Both the position numbers and the translations under genes were made by a program. Below are positions 1-6,394 of a stretch of DNA of 64,000 nt, one piece after another. The DNA is from Lacrimispora sp. 210928-DFI.3.58 (lineage in GTDB: Bacteria; Bacillota; Clostridia; Lachnospirales; Lachnospiraceae): the NCBI RefSeq assembly GCF_020554865.1, contig NZ_JAJCIC010000018.1:1-64000 (forward strand), in the 5' to 3' direction. Under the pieces are notes generated by a model. That model was not told the DNA's origin. It worked only from the letters and a program-made list of their open reading frames with translations, and ran no database searches. Position 1 is the first letter of the stretch. Each line of letters begins with the position of its first letter.

Positions 1-380
1 CCGGAGGCTGGCGTAAGGGCCTGGTGTGTGTCCGGCGCTACATCCAGGATGATCCCCACAAGTCCGGCTGGCAGCAGGAAGACGGGGGTTGGAGGTTCTA
101 CCTGGGCAATACCGGGGAATACGTCCGTAATTCCTGGTACCTGGATGAGGATGGCAAATGGTACTGGTTCCGCGGGGACGGCCTTATGGTTCATGATACC
201 TGGTATCAGTACAAGGGCGCCTGGTACTACCTGGGCAGTGATGGAGCCATGGTGACAGGCCAGCTCACCGTGGATGGCAAGTGGTATGTTATGGACGCTG
301 AGGGCCGGATAGTAACGGAGCCAGTGACACTCACGCCCGATCAGGATGGGGCGCTGCAGTGGCCGGGACTGGGAGAATAG
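1..380 (+). CDS. C-terminal end of a choline/glucan-binding-repeat wall protein (5' truncated)
   Basis: The frame is open from the first base of the window, so the start lies upstream. The visible ~125 residues are tandem cell-wall-binding repeats with the typical aromatic-glycine pattern (GWRKG, GWQQEDGGWRFYL, SWYLDEDGKWYWF, TWYQYKGAWYYLG, GKWYVMD). Such repeats in Firmicutes bind choline-teichoic acid or glucan and tether surface enzymes outside the cell. The protein ends with an acidic, non-repeat tail (DQDGALQWPGLGE). The catalytic part, if any, is outside the window, so the activity cannot be named. Confidence 0.8.
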   Translation, partial: GGWRKGLVCVRRYIQDDPHKSGWQQEDGGWRFYLGNTGEYVRNSWYLDEDGKWYWFRGDGLMVHDTWYQYKGAWYYLGSDGAMVTGQLTVDGKWYVMDAEGRIVTEPVTLTPDQDGALQWPGLGE

Positions 381-404
381 AAAAATGTCCTGCCTTATTA
401 TTAC

Positions 405-433
405 TTGACAAGATAAATTATCTACTATATACT
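405..433 (+). promoter_or_regulatory. Consensus promoter not followed by a protein gene
   Basis: TTGACA at 405-410 and TATACT at 428-433 are separated by exactly 17 bases. The spacer holds a near-palindrome, AGATAAATTATCT (411-423), a plausible repressor site. No plus-strand coding frame follows before the terminator at 529-560, which suggests the product is an RNA. Confidence 0.6.
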
Positions 434-439
434 TAACAT

Positions 440-560
440 AGTCTCCTACGGTGGATGCTCCGCAGGACGGTCCCAACAGCAAACCCGTTGGGCGCGAATT
501 GAAATATTTATCGTTTTGTTCCAGTGATAGCGGTCATGGTATTACTCCATGGCCGCTTTT
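440..560 (+). ncRNA. Candidate structured small RNA (~120 nt)
   Basis: The stretch lies between a consensus promoter and an intrinsic terminator and has no credible reading frame. It can form three successive hairpins: TCCTACGG/CCGCAGGA (444-451 with 460-467, one mismatch), CCCAAC/GTTGGG (472-477 with 487-492), and the terminator stem at 529-557. I do not recognise the family. Its 3' end overlaps the last codons of the convergent minus-strand gene at 542-835, so antisense contact with that mRNA is possible. The RNA call is inference from promoter, terminator and fold only. Confidence 0.45.
529..560 (+). terminator. Rho-independent terminator
   Basis: AGCGGTCATGG (529-539) pairs with CCATGGCCGCT (547-557) with one G-T wobble and a 7-base loop, followed by TTTT. 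The T-run is on the plus side, so it serves the plus transcript starting near 440 and not the minus gene whose stop codon it overlaps. Confidence 0.65.
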
Positions 561-835
561 CCGTCTCCATAGCATTCAAAAAATGCTTCCGCTAGCTTTG
601 CCAGCTCATCGGGAGTCAGTTTGGACTTAAGCTCATCCGGAATCCTCTCATAATTGGCCTGGAAGGTTTCTGGATATCGACCAAGGCTGCATGCCTTCTT
701 AACGAGCTCCAGCTTGTACATGCTGGCCAGCTCTTCTGCGGTAATTTCCCCGTTCTTCACCGCCGCTTTTCCGGCAGCGGTCAGAATGGACATAACCTCT
801 TTTTTGCTAACAATTCCTACTCCATTGATTTTCAT
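542..835 (-). CDS. Small hypothetical protein, mobile-element type
   Basis: A 97-residue, mostly helical, acidic/lysine-rich protein beginning MKINGVGIVSKKEVMSIL. I recognise no domain. The start is supported by GGGAGG eight bases upstream of the ATG. That Shine-Dalgarno overlaps the stop codon of the upstream gene (841-1203), so the two are translationally coupled in one operon. Proteins of this size and composition are common cargo of clostridial plasmids and integrative elements, but that is context and not function. Confidence 0.6.
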   Translation of the reverse strand: MKINGVGIVSKKEVMSILTAAGKAAVKNGEITAEELASMYKLELVKKACSLGRYPETFQANYERIPDELKSKLTPDELAKLAEAFFECYGDGKAAME

Positions 836-840
836 GTTGT

Positions 841-1203
841 TTACCTCCCGATATACTCTTTTTTGAGTGCGTCTACATCATCATATCTACCACATACATA
901 CTGGTTTGTGGCCATATCAACATAGCCGCATTTGTACTGGCCTTTGTATCTTCCTGCCATGGTATAGCACCGAATGGACAGGTATGTGCGGCCCTTGTCT
1001 TCTCTGGTATAAACCTCACGGTCAATACCGAGGTGGATGTACTTGCAGTTGTACATCATATCCTCAAGATTCTTTTTCAACTCTTCGATCATATTCTTTG
1101 CTTCCCTCCATGCTTCCTTGAGGCCAACTGAAATGGTCATTCCAAACTTTTTAACCAGTTCCCATGCCCTTTTCATGATCTTGCTAAGATTGTATTTCTT
1201 CAT
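841..1203 (-). CDS. Hypothetical protein with an N-terminal motif seen in mobile elements
   Basis: 120 residues starting MKKYNLSKIMKRAWELVKK. GGAGG lies eight bases before this ATG. A longer frame to 1245 exists but would overlap the -10 box at 1236-1241, so the shorter start is chosen. The first ~45 residues (KIMKRAWELVKK, LKEAWREAKN) follow a helical pattern I associate with phage and plasmid accessory proteins. The C-terminal half (IHLGIDREVYTREDKGRTYLS, shown in part) looks like a small beta domain. Function is unknown. It is the first gene of a two-gene operon driven by the promoter at 1236-1264, which carries an operator in its spacer. Confidence 0.6.
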   Translation of the reverse strand: MKKYNLSKIMKRAWELVKKFGMTISVGLKEAWREAKNMIEELKKNLEDMMYNCKYIHLGIDREVYTREDKGRTYLSIRCYTMAGRYKGQYKCGYVDMATNQYVCGRYDDVDALKKEYIGR

Positions 1204-1235
1204 TTCACTGACCTCCATCTCTTTGTTATGTATAT

Positions 1236-1264
1236 ATAATAGCATAAATTAGGCACTAATGCAA
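1236..1264 (-). promoter_or_regulatory. Promoter of the two-gene minus operon, with embedded operator
   Basis: On the minus strand TTGCAT (1264-1259) and TATTAT (1241-1236) are 17 bases apart. A copy of the 12-base repeat found around the ribbon-helix-helix gene (1249-1260) lies inside the spacer, so bound repressor would block RNA polymerase directly. Confidence 0.6.
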
Positions 1265-1355
1265 TATGTAATATTACACAAAATTAAGCACTAATAAGAC
1301 AAAAGGATTGTGAATTTTTATTAAGCACAAATGTTATTGACAATTAAGCACAAAT
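1249..1355 (+). repeat. Four iterated operator-like repeats, consensus TTAAGCACWAAT
   Basis: Direct copies occur at 1249-1260 (TTAGGCACTAAT), 1284-1295 (TTAAGCACTAAT), 1321-1332 and 1344-1355 (both TTAAGCACAAAT). Start-to-start spacings are 35, 37 and 23 bases. The first lies in the spacer of the minus promoter and the last in the spacer of the plus promoter. Ribbon-helix-helix repressors such as CopG and omega bind short iterated sites, and the gene between the repeat groups encodes such a protein, so they are probably its operators. Confidence 0.7.
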
Positions 1356-1365
1356 ACAATATAAT
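1337..1365 (+). promoter_or_regulatory. Promoter of the ribbon-helix-helix gene
   Basis: TTGACA (1337-1342) and TATAAT (1360-1365) are both perfect consensus with a 17-base spacer. The spacer contains the repeat at 1344-1355, which ends five bases before the -10 box. Confidence 0.75.
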
Positions 1366-1390
1366 GTCATTAAAAAATGGAGGTGTTGCT

Positions 1391-1594
1391 ATGTCTGGAT
1401 TGACAGCAGAGGAAAAAGCGAGGAAGAATAGAGAAGCAGTAAAAAAATGTATGAAAAACAAGGATAGGATAAACGTTATTTTGCCAAAAGGAACGCTTGA
1501 CAGAATAAACGCATACGGGTTAAAAACGAATGCTTTTGCAAAAGAGCTGATTCTTGCTGAGCTTGATCGCATGGATAGAATGAAAAAATCATAG
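1391..1594 (+). CDS. Ribbon-helix-helix (Arc/CopG-like) DNA-binding protein
   Basis: 67 residues starting MSGLTAEEKARKNREAVKK. The start is set by GGAGG seven bases upstream; a longer frame from 1331 would begin upstream of the -10 box of its own promoter. Residues ~28-60 (DRINVILPKGTLDRINAYGL, then KTNAFAKELILAELDRM) fit the family pattern: one beta strand that inserts in the major groove, then two helices. Repeats of TTAAGCACWAAT lie on both sides and inside its promoter, so it probably represses itself, the divergent operon and the short transcript downstream. No partner toxin is recognised. Confidence 0.7.
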   Translation: MSGLTAEEKARKNREAVKKCMKNKDRINVILPKGTLDRINAYGLKTNAFAKELILAELDRMDRMKKS

Positions 1595-1596
1595 AA

Positions 1597-1630
1597 TTAA
1601 GCACAAAACTATTAAATGTTAAGCACTAAT
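1597..1630 (+). repeat. Two further operator-like repeats downstream of the ribbon-helix-helix gene
   Basis: TTAAGCACAAAA (1597-1608) and TTAAGCACTAAT (1619-1630) start 22 bases apart, almost the same spacing as the 1321/1344 pair. The second ends five bases before a TATAAT, exactly as in the upstream promoter. Confidence 0.65.
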
Positions 1631-1640
1631 ATACTATAAT
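1612..1640 (+). promoter_or_regulatory. Third operator-bearing promoter
   Basis: TATAAT lies at 1635-1640, with a weak -35 TTAAAT at 1612-1617 and a 17-base spacer that contains an operator copy. The layout copies the promoter at 1337-1365. It reads into a short non-coding or micro-peptide transcript. Confidence 0.5.
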
Positions 1641-1646
1641 AAAGAC

Positions 1647-1745
1647 TGGAACAGACAATAATGAAAATAGATTTCTTAAAATATAAGAATTTGGATAGGC
1701 CGTTAGAATAGCACAAGAAGGGCGGGGATTACTCCCCGCCCAATA
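1647..1745 (+). ncRNA. Short transcript: small RNA or 16-residue peptide
   Basis: From the third promoter, transcription would run about 95 bases to the GC hairpin at 1720-1741. The only frame is a 16-codon ATG frame (1661-1711, MKIDFLKYKNLDRPLE) with a poor ribosome site. It could be a leader peptide, an RNA, or simply the start of a gene since deleted. The controlled promoter is the main reason to list it. Confidence 0.35.
1720..1745. terminator. GC-rich hairpin, probable bidirectional terminator
   Basis: GGGCGGGG (1720-1727) pairs perfectly with CCCCGCCC (1734-1741) around a six-base loop. The flanks are AT-rich but neither has a long T-run. Confidence 0.5.
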
Positions 1746-1850
1746 TTATTCCTCCAAACACTCAACCATAAAAGCGATCCCGGCTTTAAAGCCCATTATC
1801 CATCCATACTCCTGGCCGCAGCTGCTGACCTCCAGGCAGATCTCCTGCAG
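1746..1850 (-). pseudogene. C-terminal remnant of a small mobile-element protein
   Basis: The minus strand reads 34 codons, bounded upstream by an in-frame TAG and with no useful start codon: LQEICLEVSSCGQEYGWIMG followed by FKAGIAFMVECLEE and TAA. The pattern (GWIMGFKAGIAFMVE) resembles the end of short proteins common in clostridial mobile elements. It is best explained as a truncated leftover, consistent with a decaying element at 400-1850. Confidence 0.45.
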
Positions 1851-1933
1851 CTAAATGTATATCGTGTATCTTGCAATTATTTTACTGATATCCAAAAAGT
1901 ATTTATGACTTAAAGCAGAAGGAAGTCATCAAT

Positions 1934-2155
1934 GTGAAGGACTGTAAACGGCTGGGGTTTGTGGGAGATGTGGATTTTGATATAAAGACGGGCTGCATGC
2001 TGGCCCTGATCGTCCCAGGACCTGGCTGTATATGCGGATTTCTGGGGCGGGAGAAGGAGTATGTGATCCCCTTCTGCGATATCTGCCAGGTGGGAAATGA
2101 CATCATACTGGTGGACCTCAAGGAGAAGGAAAATACCGAAAAGGTGAAATGCTGA
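1934..2155 (+). CDS. YlmC/YmxH-family sporulation protein (PRC-barrel-like), 5' end eroded
   Basis: The protein (LGFVGDVDFDIKTGCMLAL, IVPGPGCICGF, REKEYVIPFCDICQVGND) has the standard pattern of the short PRC-barrel family kept near sporulation genes in Bacilli and Clostridia. From 1901 the frame also reads IYDLKQKEVIN, the conserved N-terminus of the family, but the codons where ATG would be expected read AAA AGT. The GTG at 1934 is the first normal start and has AAGGAAG about eight bases upstream. Either translation now begins 13 residues late, or the gene lost its start when the sequence to the left was inserted. Confidence 0.65.
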   Translation: MKDCKRLGFVGDVDFDIKTGCMLALIVPGPGCICGFLGREKEYVIPFCDICQVGNDIILVDLKEKENTEKVKC

Positions 2156-2179
2156 AGGGCAGCAGGCTGTACATAAAAA

Positions 2180-2475
2180 GGAGTACCGGACGCGGATGGG
2201 GGATGGACCGGTACTCCATGAGGAAGATAATGGTATAATATCGATAGATATTATACCGCGCCGGTTCGGTTCCGACCAAAGGGAGGAAACACACCGCCCG
2301 AACCGTGTGCATCCCCCGGAAGGGTATCATGACCGAAGGACATGGTACAATATCGGCAGATATTATACTGTGCCGGTTCGGTTCCAACCAACGGGAGGAA
2401 GAATACTGACCGAACCGCGTGCATCCCCCGGAAGGATAGCAGGTCCAGAGGACATGTTGATATTATACCACAGGC
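2180..2475 (+). repeat. Palindromic tandem-repeat block, ~112-bp unit
   Basis: This 360-bp gap holds no credible gene. GGAGTACCGG (2180-2189) pairs perfectly with CCGGTACTCC (2208-2217). Then come two ~112-bp units and a partial third. Each opens with an inverted repeat (GGTATAATATC at 2232-2242 with GATATTATACC at 2247-2257; a weaker copy at 2344-2368; a half copy at 2459-2469). Each full unit continues with CGGTTCGGT, a GGGAGGAA run, CCGAACCG and CATCCCCC. The 18-base loop of the first hairpin contains GGGGGATG (2198-2205), the exact complement of CATCCCCC at 2310-2317 and 2422-2429. Structured RNA or a repeat element; identity unknown. Confidence 0.6.
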
Positions 2476-2516
2476 AGGGTGGGGGGAAAAGGTGGTTTAC
2501 TGAAACAGGAATATAT

Positions 2517-3275
2517 TTACAAACTTTTATGTATGATCTCCAAAACCGTCTTTAGCTCCCCTGCATCGATCTGGCCGGGAGCAGATGCAGCCCCGGCAGT
2601 GCCAAAAGTGCCGCAGGAGCCGAATACCTCGCCGCAGAGCCTGCTGATAAGGCCTGAGCCCTTCATGGACATGGTGATGATGGGACAGGACAGGCTCTTT
2701 TTGGCCTCCAGGGTGGTCTCCAAAAGGGCCAGCACGTCCTCCGGGCAGCCGGGCATCACGGCGATCTTTGCGATATCAGTGCCCAGCTCCTCCATACGGC
2801 GGAGGCGTCCGATCATCTCCTCCTTGGAGGGAGTTGCATAGAAATCGTGATTTGACATGATGACCTTTACGTCTCGCTCCTTTGCCAGGGAGATGAGCTC
2901 CTTTACTGTCTCCTCTCCGGCAGACAGTTCGATATCGACCATATCCACCAAGCCGGAGGTGATGGCTGTGGCTGTCAGGGATTTATACTGTTCCCCTGTG
3001 GCTTCCATATTCCCGCCCTCCGGAAAGGTGCGGAAGGTGAAAAGGAGGGGCATTTCTCCCAGCTGCTCTCGCAGGCTCCGGAGGATGTTAAGAACACGGC
3101 CTTCCTCGAAAATAGACTCCTGCCAGTCAGCTCTCCACTCCACAATGTCGGCTGCTGTCCGGGCGATAGCGGCCGCATCAGCAAAAAGCTCCTCTGGTGT
3201 TTTCGATACCAGGGGAACAAATATTTTGGGTATGCCCACTCCGAGGGTGGTCTTTCTGATCGTTACATGATTCAT
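2517..3275 (-). CDS. aroD: 3-dehydroquinate dehydratase, type I
   Basis: 252 residues, normal length for the Schiff-base class I enzyme. It converts 3-dehydroquinate to 3-dehydroshikimate, the third step of the shikimate pathway, in the cytosol. The active-site motifs are visible: VIMSNHDF carries the catalytic His and DIAKIAVMPG the Lys that forms the imine with substrate. The ATG at 3275 follows AGGA. The gene stands alone on the minus strand, opposite nrdR, while aroE (4593) and aroK (5608) lie nearby, so the pathway is clustered but not one operon. Confidence 0.93.
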   Translation of the reverse strand: MNHVTIRKTTLGVGIPKIFVPLVSKTPEELFADAAAIARTAADIVEWRADWQESIFEEGRVLNILRSLREQLGEMPLLFTFRTFPEGGNMEATGEQYKSLTATAITSGLVDMVDIELSAGEETVKELISLAKERDVKVIMSNHDFYATPSKEEMIGRLRRMEELGTDIAKIAVMPGCPEDVLALLETTLEAKKSLSCPIITMSMKGSGLISRLCGEVFGSCGTFGTAGAASAPGQIDAGELKTVLEIIHKSL

Positions 3276-3477
3276 AGGGATCCTGCCTTTCCGTTGCTTG
3301 TTTGTAACTGTTCCGTACCCTTACAGTTACGAGCAAAAATCCATTTAAAATCGGCTTCAACCATGGGATTTTTGCCTTCTGGCCCAGGTTATCGTACGGT
3401 CAGCGCAGCAAGTGCGCAGACCTACTGAACAGTTAGCTTGTTTTTACTATTATAAGCAAAAAAACATGGTTCGTCTA
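3276..3477 (-). promoter_or_regulatory. aroD promoter and structured leader
   Basis: On the minus strand TAGACG (3477-3472) and TATAAT (3454-3449) are 17 bases apart. The ~165-nt leader between the predicted start and the aroD ATG can form hairpins: GCGCA/TGCGC near 3405-3420, a 12-13-bp stem between GCAAAAATCC (~3333-3342) and GGATTTTTGC (~3366-3375), and GTAACTG/CAGTTAC (~3304-3330). No T-run or known riboswitch consensus was recognised. The rest of the 314-bp gap holds the nrdR promoter. Confidence 0.45.
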
Positions 3478-3518
3478 TAGGATTATGGAAGAAATCCAAT
3501 GGACAGGCCATAAAGTTC

Positions 3519-3547
3519 TTGCACTGAAATAGGGATTAAGTTAAAAT
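3519..3547 (+). promoter_or_regulatory. Promoter of the nrdR-yqeG-aroE run
   Basis: TTGCAC (3519-3524) and TAAAAT (3542-3547) are 17 bases apart, placing the start about 35 bases before the nrdR ATG. Confidence 0.55.
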
Positions 3548-3589
3548 AAATGCAGCATAAACTCGTGAAAAGAAAGGAAGTACAGCCAT

Positions 3590-4042
3590 ATGAAATGCCC
3601 ATACTGCAATGAAGTGGACACAAAGGTGATCGATTCCCGGCCGGCAGACGACAACAGCTCCATCCGCAGAAGGCGCCAGTGCGAGCGCTGCGGCAAGCGT
3701 TTCACCACGTACGAAAAGTTGGAGACCATGCCCCTTATGGTCATCAAAAAGGACAACTCCAGGGAGGCCTATGACCGCTCTAAGATCGAGTCAGGCATTA
3801 TCCATTCCTGCCATAAACGCCCTGTGTCCCCCCAGCAGATCAGCGCTATGATCGATGAGATCGAAAACCAGATCTTCAACAAGGAGGAGAAGGAAATTCC
3901 CACCTCTGCCATCGGTGAGCTGGTGATGGAGAAGATCAAGGACATGGACGAGGTGGCTTATGTGCGTTTTGCTTCCGTTTACAGGGAGTTTAAGGATGTA
4001 AACACCTTTATGGAGGAGCTTGGAAAGCTGCTGAAAAAGTAG
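3590..4042 (+). CDS. nrdR: Transcriptional repressor NrdR
   Basis: 150 residues, the standard length. The N-terminal zinc ribbon shows CPYC (residues 3-6) and CERCGKRFTTYE, with the family signature DSRPADDNSSIRRRRQC. The rest is an ATP-cone domain (VIKKDNSREAYDRSKI). NrdR senses ATP/dATP and represses ribonucleotide reductase genes at NrdR boxes. AAGGAAG lies nine bases before the ATG. It is followed after 18 bases by the YqeG-type phosphatase gene and probably shares its transcript. Confidence 0.95.
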   Translation: MKCPYCNEVDTKVIDSRPADDNSSIRRRRQCERCGKRFTTYEKLETMPLMVIKKDNSREAYDRSKIESGIIHSCHKRPVSPQQISAMIDEIENQIFNKEEKEIPTSAIGELVMEKIKDMDEVAYVRFASVYREFKDVNTFMEELGKLLKK

Positions 4043-4060
4043 GAAGGACGAGTAAGAAAT

Positions 4061-4567
4061 ATGCTGGAAGCATTTTATCCGAGCTGCAGGTCGGAGTCCA
4101 TATACAAGATCCCTTTTGCAGCCTATTACTCCAAAGGGATCAGGGGAGTCATTTTTGACATTGATAATACCCTGGTTCCCCATGATTTCCCGGCGGATGA
4201 GAGGATCATTGGATTTTTTAAGGAACTCCACAGCCTGGGGCTTAAGACCTGCCTGCTCTCCAATAACAAGGAGCCCAGGGTCAGATCCTTTGCCGGGAAG
4301 GTGGAAAGCAGCTACATCTATAAGGCAGGAAAGCCGGGGAAAAAGGGATATGAGAAGGCCATGGAGCGCATGGGTACGGGCAGGGAGGAGACCATTTTTG
4401 TGGGGGACCAGCTGTTTACCGATGTGTACGGCGCCAACAGGGCGGGCATTTTCAGTATTCTCGTAAATCCCATCAATCCCAAGGAGGAGATCCAGATCGT
4501 GCTGAAACGCTACCTGGAGCGCCCGGTGCTGTACGCCTATAAGCGAAAATGCGACAAAAAGAAATGA
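4061..4567 (+). CDS. YqeG-family HAD phosphatase (class IIIA)
   Basis: 168 residues. HAD motif I is DIDNTLV with the nucleophile Asp first; motif II is the LLSNNKEPR region; motif III/IV are KPGKKGYEKAM and GDQLFTDVYGANRAG. This is the YqeG branch, cytosolic phosphatases related to phosphatidylglycerophosphate phosphatase GEP4. The true substrate in clostridia is not settled, so only the phosphatase class is assigned. In many Firmicutes yqeG precedes aroE, as here (25-base gap), which supports the call. Confidence 0.85.
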   Translation: MLEAFYPSCRSESIYKIPFAAYYSKGIRGVIFDIDNTLVPHDFPADERIIGFFKELHSLGLKTCLLSNNKEPRVRSFAGKVESSYIYKAGKPGKKGYEKAMERMGTGREETIFVGDQLFTDVYGANRAGIFSILVNPINPKEEIQIVLKRYLERPVLYAYKRKCDKKK

Positions 4568-4592
4568 CAGATTAGGAAAAGAGGAAAAGACA

Positions 4593-5459
4593 ATGGAAAT
4601 TAGCGGACATACAAGGATGCTTTGCCTGATCGGAAGCCCGGTGGGACATTCCGGTTCCCCGGCAATGTACAACTACAGCTTCCGGAAATTGGGGATCGAT
4701 TATGCCTACCTGGCATACGACATCAAGGAGGAGGAGACGGCGGAGGCCGTGAAGGCCTTAAGGCTTCTTAATGTCAGAGGCTTTAACATCACAATGCCCT
4801 GCAAGACAGCTGCTCTTGCCTGCTGTGACGAGCTCTCAAAGGCAGCTGAGCTGATCGGTGCCGTGAATACAGTGGTCAATGAAAATGGAAGGCTCATCGG
4901 ACACAATACGGACGGACTGGGCTGGGTGCGCAACTGCCGGGAAAATGGCTTTGAGATCAAGGGAAAGAAGATGACCATCGCAGGCTCCGGCGGAGCGGCT
5001 ACTGCCATTGAGATCACCTGCGCCTTAGAGGGGATCAGAGAGATGTCCATCTTTGCCTTGAAGGATTCCTTTTTTGCAAATGCAGAGGCAACTGTGGAGA
5101 AGATACGGGCCCACGTGCCTGGCTGCAGAGTGAACCTGTATGATCTGGCAGATAAAGAGACATTCTATAAAGAGATTGGAAGCAGCGACATTTTCACAAA
5201 TGCCACAAGAGTGGGCATGAAACCGATGGATGACCAGAGCTTGGTAGAGGACACCGGCATGTTCCGCAAGGATCTCGTGGTATCGGATGTGGTGTATAAC
5301 CCCAGGACAACAAAGCTTCTGGCAGATGCAAAGGCTGCAGGCTGCAGGACGATCCCCGGCATCGGAATGCTGCTCTGGCAGGGCGCAGAGGCTTTTAAGC
5401 TCTACACAGGCCAGGAGATGCCGGCAAAAGAAGTGATGGAGAAGTATTTTTCGGAATAA
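4593..5459 (+). CDS. aroE: Shikimate dehydrogenase
   Basis: 288 residues. It reduces 3-dehydroshikimate to shikimate with NADPH. The substrate-binding half shows GSPVGHSGSPAMYN and NITMPCK (catalytic Lys), with NTDGLGW and its Asp. The Rossmann half has the glycine motif GSGGAATAI. The C-terminus carries GIGMLLWQGAEAFKLYTG, typical of AroE. AGGAAAAG precedes the ATG. It is the last gene of the nrdR run and is followed by hairpins and the convergent aroK. Confidence 0.92.
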   Translation: MEISGHTRMLCLIGSPVGHSGSPAMYNYSFRKLGIDYAYLAYDIKEEETAEAVKALRLLNVRGFNITMPCKTAALACCDELSKAAELIGAVNTVVNENGRLIGHNTDGLGWVRNCRENGFEIKGKKMTIAGSGGAATAIEITCALEGIREMSIFALKDSFFANAEATVEKIRAHVPGCRVNLYDLADKETFYKEIGSSDIFTNATRVGMKPMDDQSLVEDTGMFRKDLVVSDVVYNPRTTKLLADAKAAGCRTIPGIGMLLWQGAEAFKLYTGQEMPAKEVMEKYFSE

Positions 5460-5482
5460 GGGAAAAGACGCTCCGCAGAGAT

Positions 5483-5603
5483 GCACACGCCGCGCGAAGA
5501 AAAATGTGCTCTAAAAAGCAGAGCACGCGCGGCGGCGTGCAAAGCGGTGGGATCCCTCATGAGTGAGGAGGGTGGGGTGCTGAGGCGGGCTTGCCCGCTT
5601 TGT
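5483..5603 (+). terminator. Compound hairpin and terminator between aroE and aroK
   Basis: A GC-rich stem, CGCCGCGCG (5488-5496) with CGCGCGGCG (5526-5534), encloses GTGCTCT (5506-5512) with AGAGCAC (5520-5526). Further on, GCGGG (5585-5589) with CCCGC (5594-5598) is followed by TTTGTTCCTTT and should end aroE transcripts. Part of the first stem (AGAGCAC through GCAAAGC, 5520-5545) recurs almost exactly at 13285-13309. Confidence 0.5.
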
Positions 5604-5607
5604 TCCT

Positions 5608-6153
5608 TTATTCTGCGTTGTCTAAGGCCAGGAGCTTGGAGATGATCTCCTCGCATATCTGGTCTGCGCTCTTGCCGTCTGTGGCAATGGAAATATCAGC
5701 GGCGGCTTCATAGAATGCCCTGCGCTTTTCAAGAAGGCCGCTTATGTATTCCACGTTCATATTGTTGTTTAAAATGGGCCTGGAATCGCTGTCCTTTACA
5801 CGCTCATAGATGGTTTCCGGCTTGGCGGTGAGCAGCACCACATGTCCGCTTTTTTTCATGTGCTCCGTATTTTCACTGCGGATCACCACGCCGCCTCCGC
5901 AGGATACGATGGTCCTGCGCTGATTTTGAAGCTCGATGAGCGTATTGCTTTCCAGGTCACGGAAGTAAGCTTCCCCATATTTTGCAAAGATGTCCGTAAT
6001 GGGCATCCCCTGCTTCTGGACGATCATGTCGTCCATCTCCATCCGCTCCATGCCCAGCTTCTTTTTTAATTCCCCTGCAATGGTACTCTTTCCCGTACCC
6101 ATGAAGCCGATGAGGAAAATATTGTAATCAAAGAGTTTGTTTGATGAGTCCAT
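5608..6153 (-). CDS. aroK: Shikimate kinase
   Basis: 181 residues. It phosphorylates shikimate at the 3-OH with ATP. The P-loop is GFMGTGKST, followed by MDDMI (shikimate-binding Asp), YFRDLE and the glycine motif SCGGGVV. The start at 6153 is preferred because AAAGGAG lies nine bases upstream; an in-frame extension to 6204 would add 17 residues unlike the family. The gene converges on aroE and has its own promoter. Confidence 0.93.
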   Translation of the reverse strand: MDSSNKLFDYNIFLIGFMGTGKSTIAGELKKKLGMERMEMDDMIVQKQGMPITDIFAKYGEAYFRDLESNTLIELQNQRRTIVSCGGGVVIRSENTEHMKKSGHVVLLTAKPETIYERVKDSDSRPILNNNMNVEYISGLLEKRRAFYEAAADISIATDGKSADQICEEIISKLLALDNAE

Positions 6154-6218
6154 ACCTTTTCTCCTTTGGAGACCAGCCAGGCGTGTCTGCCATGGCCGGG
6201 TCATTTTCTACTTTGGCT

Positions 6219-6247
6219 ATTATAGCAGGAAGAGGGGTATTTTGCAA
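6219..6247 (-). promoter_or_regulatory. aroK promoter
   Basis: On the minus strand TTGCAA (6247-6242) and TATAAT (6224-6219) are 17 bases apart, about 65 bases before the aroK start. Further right, GCTTCCGC (6264-6271) and GCGGAAGC (6292-6299) form a hairpin of unknown role. Nothing else is seen before the efp promoter. Confidence 0.6.
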
Positions 6248-6394
6248 TTAAATTGTATCTTGAGCTTCCGCTGGCTGCCGGGGTGCAGCATGCGGAAGCC
6301 CAAAATTGTATCAGTACGTTAAAGCGCTGGAAGGGAAAAAGCGCGGATGATGGAGAAATGACAGAAGAAATTTTACAGAGGGACAAAAAAGAAC

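Noticed and set aside
1391..1594. RHH gene as antitoxin of a toxin-antitoxin pair
   Set aside because: No adjacent gene resembles a known toxin; the neighbouring small genes have no recognisable toxin motif.
2196..2555. 119-residue plus-strand frame across the palindromic repeats
   Set aside because: It runs through the repeat hairpins and into aroD on the other strand, with no ribosome site and no protein-like pattern.
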